Origin: Cercozoa sp. M6MM | Taxonomy: Eukaryota; Endomyxa: Ascetosporea | NCBI GenBank assembly: GCA_040357565.1 | Contig: JBDODJ010000184.1 | DNA length: 22,385 nucleotides | Strand: one strand, 5' to 3' | In this document: one piece after another, positions 1 to 7,875 of the stretch | How the letters are laid out: every line of letters begins with the position of its first letter | How positions within the stretch are numbered: position 1 is the stretch's first letter | Notes under the pieces: generated by a model | What the model was told of the DNA's origin: nothing | What the model saw: only the letters and a program-made list of their open reading frames with translations | The model's database searches: none | Made by a program: the position numbers and the translations under genes

Positions 1-65
1 CCCCCTGTTATCTCTCTTTAACTCCCCCCTTACCCCCTTTACCCCTTGTTATCCCCTCGCCGCAG

Positions 66-1417
66 GGATTCGAGCTCTTCCTGGCCAAGAGTTTCTGCTC
101 GGAGAACCTGCAGTAAGTTCTTCATGTGTGATCACACTGTGAGTGACCCTTGTGGCTATCTAAGTGACCGCTTAAAGTGACCACTCTGAGTGACCACTCT
201 GAGTGACCACTCTGAGTGACCCACGTGTGTCTGTGTGTCTGAAGGTTCTACGACGCAGTGACGGAGTTTTTGAGTCGGTCGCGTCAGCAGCAGTCACTGC
301 CGGGTGCGTTTCTTACCTCCTGTCCCCTTAACTCCCTTCTCCCTTAACCTCCTTAACCCTTATCGCCATACCTTGTACAGACGCACTGGCGCTGATCGAG
401 CGCTTCGTGCGGCCCAACACCGCAGAGTTGGTAGGGCAGTTCTACCCCCCCCCCCCCCGTTGACCCTATCTTACCCTGTTTACCCCTCTTACCCTGTTTA
501 CCCTCTCTTACCCTGTTACCCCTCCCCAGGAGGTCAACCTGCCGTCGCATATGATCACTGATTTGGTGCGTGAGGCCGATGCCTCCAATCTCGAGGGACT
601 GCTGGTACTCGGCTTGCTTACTCGCTACCCTTCCCTCCTACCCCCTTACCCCCTTAACCCTCCCCTGTCGCAGGAGTTGCTGCCGCGTGCGCGCACCGAG
701 ATTCGCGATCTGATGAACACAGACAGTTTCAAGTCCTTCCGTCAGTCCACGGTATATATATATATATATATATAGATGTGTGTATGTATGTATGTATGTA
801 TGTTTTTATGTATGTATGTATGTATGTATGTATGTATGTATGGATGTATGTATGTATGTATGTATGTATGGATGTATAGATGTATAGATGTATGAGTATG
901 CATGCGTATGTATGATGTATGTGTATGTATGTATGTATGTACGTATTTGTATCGGTATCATGTATGTTGATATACATATTTATTATACACACGCGTATCT
1001 ATGTACATTTTTGTACGTGTTACAGACCTACAAACGAGCCCTACAGCGCATGGTGCTCAAGCGTCGCTTTGGCATGCAGGTGCTTTGCCTCATACCTAGG
1101 GAGAGGGGTGGGGGTGAGGGTAAAGGAAGGGTTAAAGGAGGGAGCTCAACACCTTGATGGCTGCAGTACTACCGCGGTCGCTACACACCCGACATCGACG
1201 CGCTGCTGCCGCTGGACGGCGACAAGAGTGTAGCATACATATACACACACATACATATCTACACATGCACACATAGAACGCATGTATATATATATATGTT
1301 ATATGTAAAATGGTATGGCCATGTGTGATGCAGGCACCGGTGGACGCGTACTTCACGATCGTACCGGCGCCGGGCTACAGCTACACGAGTCGCCATCGTG
1401 ACAGGAGCGACTCCTGA
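66..1417 (+). CDS. RGS-domain protein, C-terminal part (5' end outside window)
   Basis: Eight exons: 66-112, 245-303, 381-430, 530-604, 674-751, 1026-1079, 1167-1229, 1334-1417. They join in phase to 169 residues and a TGA stop. The product matches the core of the RGS (regulator of G-protein signalling) fold: the start GFELFLAKSFCSENLQFYDA resembles the family's 'F..FL..EF..EN..F' helix, and 'RTEIRDLMNTDSFKSFRQS' followed by a YKRAL segment is the typical helix 7-8 end. RGS domains bind activated G-alpha and speed GTP hydrolysis at the membrane. About 40 residues follow the domain, ending in a Ser/Arg/Asp-rich tail. The first RGS helices and any N-terminal partner domain lie upstream. The last junction was fixed by phase: the donor after 1229 gives an open tail, whereas the donor after 1227 gives a shorter alternative. 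Introns are C-rich (TTACCCC) except the fifth, which is a microsatellite. Confidence 0.83.
176..220 (+). repeat. 13-bp tandem repeat in an RGS intron
   Basis: The unit AGTGACCACTCTG occurs three times in succession, followed by a partial fourth copy. Looser AGTGACC copies lie just upstream (about 140-180). It lies entirely within the intron 113-244. Confidence 0.85.
752..1025 (+). repeat. Intron filled by (TA)n and (TATG)n microsatellites
   Basis: The intron between RGS exons 5 and 6 begins with about ten TA units directly at the donor (GTATATATA) and continues as degenerate TATG/GTAT tetranucleotides to about 935. Its last 90 nt are T/A-rich with a normal TACAG acceptor. It is the longest intron of this gene. 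Confidence 0.85.
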
Positions 1418-1697
1418 GTTCTTCTGTTGGCAGCATCACGGCACATGTTGAGACAATGAGGCCCGATGCATGCGCAGACCGTGCGACGTTATACGTATCT
1501 CCTTTACCATAAATTTAAGCGTCCCGGCAACTGAAGCGAAGTGTGAAGTTTTAATGCAATTGTAATTTACATTAGGTTATTTGTTAACTGACGTGAGTTT
1601 TACGGTTGTTAGCTTAAAACTACATCGGTGTATATGGACCTGCGACTGTACACACAGGAGACTGCCCCGACACGATAGAGTCCGGTTCAAACATAAA
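1418..1697. other. Convergent intergenic interval
   Basis: This is 280 bp between the RGS stop codon (+) and the ataxin-10-like stop codon (-). It must hold both 3' UTRs. I see no open frame with protein character, no clear polyadenylation consensus and no repeat. Confidence 0.6.
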
Positions 1698-2412
1698 CTA
1701 AGTCGACTCTGGAGGCACACGGGACACACGCACACGTCCGTTTTCGTCGACGCGCGCTTGGAGGCCCTATGGCAAACATAGCGGCAAAACATAACTTCGC
1801 CCTCCACCCCCCCCCTCCCCCCGTGAATTAAAAGAGTGGGCAATTACCATTTCTCGCAGTTCGTCCTCGTTGGCCACACTGCCTGGAATCTGCAGTAGGA
1901 AACAGGCGTTTCAGCAAGCCAACAAGGCAAACAAGAAGGGCAGATGAACACACAATCTGCAAGTCCGAGAGTCGCTGTCGAATGGCAGCACTGCGGAACG
2001 TAAGGTTTCGCACCGCCAGCATGGCCCACTCGCGGCACGTGAAGTTGTGCGCGTCCATTCGACCCTGCTCCAGCACGGTCTCCAGCAGACGCGGCGTGTG
2101 CTGGCGACACGACAAAGTTCCAGCCAGAGATGGACACAGATACAGAAGTATCATGTGCGTATGCATACCAAGAAGGCCTCCTCGGCAGCCTCGCAGAAGG
2201 TGAGATTGGCCAGAATGCGCACACAAAGTGTTCGCAGGCCAGGCGGCGAGTTGCGTACTAAACGGACACAAGTACGAGCGTCTGTAGCTCAACACAAAGA
2301 GTACCCTCGTTCGACTTGGGTCCGTTGGAAGCTCCAAGCGAAGGTTCCGGCACTGCACAAGTTCAAAGTGCGTTTCAGGGACTAAGCCAGTCGACTAGAA
2401 ATTTCCGCTTTC

Positions 2413-2461
<49 letters not shown>

Positions 2462-2561
2462 NNNNNNNNNNNNNNNNNNNNNNNNNNNNNNNNNNNNNNN
2501 NNNNNNNNNNNNNNNNNNNNNNNNNNNNNNNNNNNNNNNNNNNNNNNNNNNNNNNNNNNNN

Positions 2562-2612
<51 letters not shown>

Positions 2613-4108
2613 AATCCAGGGCAGCCACCTGGCGCGTCAAATCGCCCTGGTTCAAAACAGACAAACTTGAGTGCGTCTGGGTATCGGGATAAAAAATACA
2701 GTACCACAGAGGCACAAAGGTGTGGCGCATGCGCCAGGAGGTACTCCGAGTTGTCCTCTACAAGAACATGCGCACACGGTCTCCTTATCAAAACTCTCCC
2801 TTCAAGACCCAAAGTACGGTGTGAGGTGCAATCGGCCAGAGTGTTCAACGAAGCGAACAGCGCCTCCAGCATCATGTGCTTGTCCTCTACAGTAGAGCAT
2901 TAAGAACCGAAAAAGAACAACGTTCAGAAGAAACACCGTCAGCGGTGGCGACTTGCTGCAGGTCCAGCAGACGTAATACATCGACACAGAACACTAAGTT
3001 CGACTTATTGATCTTCTCATCCTGCCGCCAACAACAAGATCAGCACAGTAAACAAGACAGAGTGAAGCAGAGTTAAAATAAAGGCACTCTGGCCACGCGT
3101 TCGACCAACTGAAGCAACGAGAGTCGTGGCACCGTCATGAAGCTTCCCACTGCACACACATGAGTTCATATTCATATATATATATATTAAAAAAATATAT
3201 ATATAAAGATGCATAGACAGGAGAGAGAATACGGCAAAACTCACAGCTCTGGTAGACGTCGACTCGATCAATATCGACGCACGGCGGCATACCGCAGAAC
3301 ACACGCGACAGTGTTCCTTCCGAGGACTCTTCTTCAGTATTAGTCGTGTCACAGCACACGTGCCGCACGATACGGTGCGTCCACTCGAGAAGTTCCTGCT
3401 CGTCCCGTCTACAGGCAGCGGCATTACTGTCTAGATACGTGTGCATGCACATACTTAGTGGAAAAAGTACTCATCATCGAAGGCTTCGTGCAGACGCAGC
3501 AGCAGACAGTGCAGAACACGTCCGCCAAAGTCAGCGAAGTCGACACTCCTTGCGGCACTTTGCCTCTGCTCAATCAGACAAAAAGGTACACGGGATTTAA
3601 AGAAGACATAAAGAAAGAGAAAAGTAATTCAAAGAGTAAAGCTGAGTTGTGTTACAATCGAGTTGTACACGAGCACAGCGAGTGCAATCAGCAGACGCGG
3701 TGCTGTGTGCCCACGCTCACACAGCGACACGAACTCTGCCGACTGTATCGTTGGCCACACTGTCTCAAGCACACGTTAAAAAATGACTTGGACGTTTAAC
3801 ACAAGCTAAAAGGTACCAAGACTCGCGAATTCGTCATTGGCGCGAGTCACGCTGTTCGCAAGCACCTGCGTCAGCACTGTCAGCAGGCGACTCGTCTCGC
3901 GGTCTGTCGCATGTGTTCGATCCATCCAGCACTCCAGTAAACCTTCTGTTTCGATCAGCTTTCGTACCCTCCTGACAGCCTGCATGTAGTACCCATCACA
4001 GCACCAACGACAGCGAAAACGAGGACATACCAGGTCTGACTGGGCACAACGTGAGCGCAGATCGCGAAGACGCGCCAGCGCCAACACACCTTCTCCCAGA
4101 ATTACCAT
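1698..4108 (-). CDS. ATXN10: Ataxin-10-like armadillo/HEAT solenoid protein
   Basis: Fifteen exons, written 5' to 3' on the minus strand: 4108-4031, 3979-3817, 3759-3656, 3565-3471, 3426-3245, 3149-3088, 3021-2937, 2886-2818, 2757-2705, 2646-2610, 2352-2305, 2257-2169, 2100-1954, 1889-1848, 1766-1698. All junctions are in phase and sum to 1323 nt (440 aa plus TAG), close to the roughly 475 aa of animal ataxin-10. The signature C-terminal domain is clear: 'CREWAMLAVRNLTFRSAAIR' at about residues 377-396, then a GLQARVDENGRVRVSRV end that matches the family's 'GLEVELDE.GK' tail. Earlier exons give alpha-helical repeats such as 'GLRTLCVRILANLTF'. The family is cytosolic and linked in animals to cytokinesis and ciliary functions; that role is known from the family, not seen here. 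The start is the first in-frame Met, with stops upstream. Intron 10 holds a (GA/TC)n tract and an assembly gap. Confidence 0.87.
2415..2608. repeat. (GA)n microsatellite containing a 100-N gap
   Basis: Pure GA repeats flank 100 unknown bases (2462-2561). On the gene strand this is (TC)n starting immediately at the 5' splice site of ataxin-10 intron 10 (CAG|GTCTCTCTC). The real tract length is unknown because the gap is a fixed 100-N placeholder. Confidence 0.95.
2462..2561. other. Assembly gap (100 N)
   Basis: Exactly 100 N inside the (GA)n microsatellite of ataxin-10 intron 10. Confidence 0.99.
3173..3207. repeat. AT-rich microsatellite in ataxin-10 intron 5
   Basis: Two short (TA)n runs are separated by a run of A, inside the intron 3150-3244 and close to its acceptor on the minus strand. 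Confidence 0.7.
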
Positions 4109-4302
4109 TAACGCGTGCTCAGCGCTGTGCTACTACTATCACGCTTCTTTAAAGACGCGTCCGTGGTCTAAAACGGTTGTAAACAAGACCCAAGATGTGG
4201 CTCCATTCGAAAAACTAAAACAAAATTTCTCCTGGTCGTTTGTCGTTTGATTTTGCTGTTACTGCAAAATTAGTGTCATATACATCATATACAGTAGAAT
4301 AA
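4109..4302. promoter_or_regulatory. Short divergent promoter region
   Basis: Only 194 bp separate the ataxin-10-like start codon (minus) from the start codon of the small gene (plus). Any promoters and 5' UTRs for both genes must be packed here or overlap the first introns. The interval is A/T-richer than the flanking exons and has a TATACATCATATACAG stretch at about 4280-4295, just before the plus-strand start. No canonical TATA box at a convincing distance was recognised. Confidence 0.45.
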
Positions 4303-4926
4303 ATGCTTCGTGCAACTGTCAAGGTACTTTTTCCAAGCTTCAGACCAGCCAAGGAAGTTCTGCGCGTCCCTTTTTTGTGTTTTCAACAGCAAGTCCCCAT
4401 CGTCTCACGACGGCGGGGAGGGCTTCGCTGTGTACACACAATACCTCTTGTACACGAACTTTCTCACATCCTTCCGCTTTCGTGTGCTTGCTCTGACTAA
4501 ACCCATTTGTTCAGGGCAGCCGAGATTTTCGCACCGCGATACGTTTTTTAGGAGAATTCTCCAAAAACCTGGTACAGTCACTTCACAGCGTTTCCACCTT
4601 CGAATATCATACTTGCCGTGCAGTCACCTGCCCATCGTTTCTGGCTGTGCGCGTTCGGATTCGGAATAGGCGTCGATTGGCTACATCTCGACTACAATTT
4701 GGTAACATATTATTTTTTCGATAAGCGTTTTTTCACAACCATACTCGCATTGCCCCTGGTTCTTGTAGCGGGAAAATGAGATAAAGCTTTTCTATGATCT
4801 CGAAGAAAAGCGCTTGGCGCACCTCAGGCAAGAGGCCGTTGCCTACAGTGGTCGTGTGCTCATTCTGCACGCCGCTCCGAAGGTCACCTTCTGTGGTGAT
4901 GAGGAGGTGCGTCTCCACCGTGACCC

Positions 4927-4973
<47 letters not shown>

Positions 4974-5073
4974 NNNNNNNNNNNNNNNNNNNNNNNNNNN
5001 NNNNNNNNNNNNNNNNNNNNNNNNNNNNNNNNNNNNNNNNNNNNNNNNNNNNNNNNNNNNNNNNNNNNNNNNN

Positions 5074-5139
<66 letters not shown>

Positions 5140-5344
5140 GTGTACCGCAATTAAACAACACAACATGTATCCTAGTGTTCCGTTGTAGTGCAAGCGGCAC
5201 GCCGCCGCTGTCGAAGAGGTGGCCTGCCGTCCCAAGGACGGCTATAAATTTATTTGCGATGCGCACGCTGAGGTACAAAAACTTAAAGCGAGTGCTGTGT
5301 TGATCATGTACTTAAGCTTGTTGCAGGCGACACGTCCAGAGTAG
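4303..5344 (+). CDS. Small unrecognised protein with basic N-terminus and C-terminal Cys/His cluster
   Basis: Six exons, 4303-4323, 4390-4449, 4515-4571, 4769-4906, 5189-5272 and 5327-5344, all in phase 0, give 125 aa and a TAG stop. Four of the five introns start with GTAC. The N-terminus (MLRATVKQVPIVSRRRGG...) is Arg-rich, lacks acidic residues and looks like a mitochondrial presequence. The middle (RENEIKLFYDLEEKRLAHLR) is a charged helix. The C-terminal third has Cys/His residues spaced C-x5-C-x2-H, then C, C and H (in FCGDEECKRH, VACRPKDGYKFICDAH), suggesting a metal site or disulphides. I do not recognise the family. An alternative donor at 4882 would drop eight residues including the first Cys. 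An undetected exon could lie in the long third intron (4572-4768). Confidence 0.55.
4928..5138. repeat. (TG)n microsatellite containing a 100-N gap
   Basis: Perfect TG repeats lie on both sides of an assembly gap (4974-5073), all within intron 4 of the small gene (4907-5188). Open frames of Cys-Val or Thr-His repeats across it are artefacts of the microsatellite. Confidence 0.95.
4974..5073. other. Assembly gap (100 N)
   Basis: Exactly 100 N inside the (TG)n microsatellite of intron 4 of the small gene. Confidence 0.99.
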
Positions 5345-5602
5345 GCCAATTGCACGGGATATGTCAATCCCTGACCCCATGGCCTTCAAAACAATACACA
5401 TAAACAACTAAAACAATACACACGACGTAAACAACTAAAACAATTCACAATAACCAACTAAACTTAAACAAAGTGGCTCCGAGCGCTTTCAGTTCGTGAT
5501 CTTATAAGAAGCGATTCTGTTTTCCTCCGCTAGTCTGTGACGAAGGGGTGCGGGTAACAAAGGAACCGACATCAATGTTTCGAACTCCGTTCACTTTTAT
5601 TC
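5345..5602. other. A-rich non-coding interval with a short direct repeat
   Basis: Downstream of the small gene, the A/C-rich unit TAAACAACTAAAACAAT occurs at about 5400 and again at about 5427, with a degraded third copy near 5450. No gene is visible. The stretch may be the 3' UTR of the small gene or the left flank of the retroelement remnant. Confidence 0.5.
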
Positions 5603-5998
5603 GAGAAACATGGCATACCTGAGAAACATGGCATCCCTGAGAAACATGGCACACCTGAGAAACATGGCATAGATATGAGAGAGATTGGAATAGAAACCTA
5701 TGCGAGTGATGACAACAATGACAACGATCGTCACATCGATGAGATAGAAAAACCCGACATGAGGGAAATAGGCCTAGAAGCATACATGATAGACCAAGAG
5801 GAAATCCAGGAACCGGAGACAGGACAGAATAGAATAAAAGAACTGCACGAACGCGCAGAAAAAGAGTTAAGCACAGGTGCACCGCAAGACGCACACTCAA
5901 CGGGGCAAAGATACTACATGCCTTCAGGCGGGCAAAGATCGGGGCCCTACCACGCTGAAAGAAGTACGAAACCACACATCCTACACCAAAACTATTGA
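5585..5998 (+). pseudogene. Charged reading frame upstream of the endonuclease remnant, possibly ORF1 of the LINE
   Basis: The frame is open from upstream of the hexapeptide repeat to a stop at 5996-5998. After the PEKHG repeats it contains two copies of a motif, DMREIGIETY and DMREIGLEAY, about 35 residues apart, then a charged helical segment (NRIKELHERAEKELSTG). Charged coiled-coil-like first ORFs are common in LINEs, and the endonuclease frame begins just downstream, so I read this as the element's first ORF or linker. No family was recognised. It could instead be an unrelated low-complexity frame. Confidence 0.35.
5603..5672 (+). repeat. 18-bp tandem repeat, four copies
   Basis: The unit GAGAAACATGGCATACCT occurs four times with one or two changes per copy; the fourth is truncated. 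In one plus frame it reads as a PEKHGI-type hexapeptide repeat and stays open into the reading frame that follows (to 5998). Confidence 0.9.
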
Positions 5999-6002
5999 GC
6001 AG

Positions 6003-6795
6003 CATATACTGCCTCACCCGAAGAAAGGTCAGGCATTGTCTGCTTCAATGAAACCAGACACAACAACCCACCGCAAAGACTAAACGACTACACTGGTCGC
6101 CTCCATCGCCCCAAAACTGTCCAAAGAAGACAACAAGACACTCCGAGAAGGCACACTCATATACAGCAAACACAAAGCACTGCTACACATTGTTGGTGTC
6201 TGGAACCCAGCAACATCCTCATACATCCACCTCAGAGTGGGACAACATAGGAGAACGAGATTCCATCTATGGTACGCGTAAACTTACATCCACCCAACCG
6301 ACAGAAACTGCAAGGAACAAATGCAGCAACTGACAACTGACTTCAAGGAATTCCCTGCAGAACACAGGAGCCTGGTATCATTCTTGGCGACCTTAATGCA
6401 AAACACGCCAAGTGGTGTGCACATACCGGAGATCAAGCTGGCTACTACTCCCAAACTTACAGCGAGAACCACATCAGCGCGGGCGAACAAGCAAGGCATT
6501 AAGAAGCAATAACTGAAAATGACTGGGAAATACTCAACAAGTGCACTCCAACTCACAGCTACAGAGTTCGAGGAGAGGCAAGGCCAAGCCCAGAACAACG
6601 ATAGACCTCGCGATAGCTGACAGTGTCATCTTAGGATAATCTACAATATCGATTACGATCATCTGCGTCTGGTGTAGCTCCTCGCTGAAACAAACAGGAA
6701 CTGAACAAGCAACACACCTGCAATTTATAAAAGGGCATTCGACGGTCGCCGCAAGGAAAACAACGCGCGTCTGTGTACTGTACAGTACAGGACGC
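6003..6795 (+). mobile_element. Decayed LINE (non-LTR retrotransposon), endonuclease domain remnant
   Basis: Pieces of an exonuclease-endonuclease-phosphatase (EEP) domain appear in order on the plus strand in shifting frames: 'GIVCFNETRHNNPPQRLNDY' (the catalytic Glu strand) at about 6032-6090; 'GTLIYSKHKALLHIVGVWN' at about 6150-6210; 'TYIHPTDRNCKEQMQQ' at about 6270-6330; 'IILGDLNAKHAKW' (the GDxN catalytic motif) at about 6377-6415; 'EILN.CTPTHSYRVRGEAR' and 'STIDLAIADSVI' at about 6530-6630; 'DYDHLRLV' (the D-H motif) at about 6650-6675; then 'NTPAIYKRA' at about 6715. This order is that of LINE endonucleases just before the reverse transcriptase. At least one in-frame stop (about 6267) and several frame changes show it is dead. 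No reverse transcriptase was found, so the copy is truncated at its 3' side. Confidence 0.75.
6775..6788. repeat. 14-bp perfect palindrome
   Basis: GTACTGTACAGTAC is self-complementary. Related TACAGTACA words recur at about 7023-7043, roughly 90 bp before the start codon of the next gene. Function unknown. Confidence 0.6.
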
Positions 6796-6891
6796 ACACA
6801 ACTATATAGTTTGGCTATTTGATCGAGCGATCATGCTGCAGGTCTCAACTTGCAAGGAATTGGGAATTGTGTCCTGAAGAATATTGTACGA

Positions 6892-6929
6892 AGCAACATA
6901 CTCGTTGTCTCTTACCAGAGTATGTTGCT
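6892..6929. repeat. 12-bp inverted repeat (hairpin)
   Basis: AGCAACATACTC (6892-6903) and GAGTATGTTGCT (6918-6929) are perfect reverse complements around a 14-nt spacer. It lies between the LINE remnant and the PPR-like gene, about 200 bp upstream of that gene's start codon. Confidence 0.8.
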
Positions 6930-7127
6930 ACCTATACGAGAGGGCCAGTTTAGGTTTTCGTTCGCTCCAGATGACCAGCAAAAGAAAGCGCTGTGTTAGT
7001 TAAGGCCGCGTTGTCCACAGGCGGTACAGTACATACAGTACAGTGCAGTGTTAATTTGACACCCCGGTTCTGAGCCTAGTAAACACAGCCGCAGGTGCTG
7101 CGTTGGACTCAATTATCTCTTGTCGAG
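6930..7127 (+). promoter_or_regulatory. Upstream region of the PPR-like gene
   Basis: This 200-bp stretch has no coding signal. It contains TACAGTAC-type repeats (7023-7049). No clear TATA box was found. It presumably holds the promoter and 5' UTR of the 47-exon gene; this is inferred from position only. Confidence 0.35.
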
Positions 7128-7838
7128 ATGCAGAGAAGTCATCGCGCTCTCGCGAGATTGCGCCTGCCCCAAGTAGAATAAAATAATGAGGCACGATCGG
7201 TGCAGGCACTATTTTGCCGTATGTATCTGTGCGCAGAGGGCACTGCTGTCGGTGTTGGAGGAAACTCCGACAGAGGCCAAGTGGCGGCAGCAGCATCAGC
7301 GCGTACAGGCCGAAGCGGAACAGCGCTTCGATGCTGAGGCCGGCACTTCGCGCACTGCGTCGGGCAAGCTTGGTAAAGTCTGCTGTCCCTGTCTGTCCTG
7401 TCTGGCTCTCTGTATGTTTATGGGGACGGTCCATTTGTCCGGCAGAAAAGTGGCTCGATCGCAATGCCACAACGATGCCGCGCAAGCAAGCGCGAATGCC
7501 GCCGATGCCGGCCAATGTGCCCACCGAGGTACGGCGTACATGTATCTGATATATAGATATGGATTTATATTTATGTGTCGATCTTCTACACACTTCTTTG
7601 TTGCTTTGTAGGCGGCCGAACTGCACAGGTTAGCACGTGCGGATGACTACCTGGGTTAGTAGACCTTTTGCATATACCCTATGCCATCCACTACACCCTG
7701 TACCCCTGTATCCCTGTACTCTGTATACCCTGTACAACAACACTTACCCCGCACCCTTAAATAGGTGCACTGGCTGCCATGCGAAAAATGGTGGCTGCTG
7801 GTCGACAGGTATCTGTGGAAATCATATGCATACATATC

Positions 7839-7875
<37 letters not shown>

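Noticed and set aside
176-220. CRISPR-like spaced repeat
   Set aside because: Contiguous 13-bp tandem copies without spacers, inside a spliceosomal intron.
1828-2358. 176-codon minus-strand open frame
   Set aside because: It runs through three introns of the ataxin-10-like gene; after splicing, the true frame switches and matches the family.
2316-2903. Long Arg-Glu or Ser-Leu repeat frames across the (GA)n tract
   Set aside because: Translation of a microsatellite and unknown bases; no coding support.
4733-5303. Thr-His and Cys-Val repeat frames across the (TG)n tract
   Set aside because: Same artefact: a dinucleotide repeat plus an assembly gap within an intron.
6725-6733. TATA-box-like TTATAAAAG
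   Set aside because: It falls within the LINE remnant's coding sequence, about 400 bp upstream of the nearest start codon.
7051-7626. 191-codon minus-strand frame
   Set aside because: Antisense to the first exons and introns of the PPR-like gene, whose plus-strand exons close in phase.
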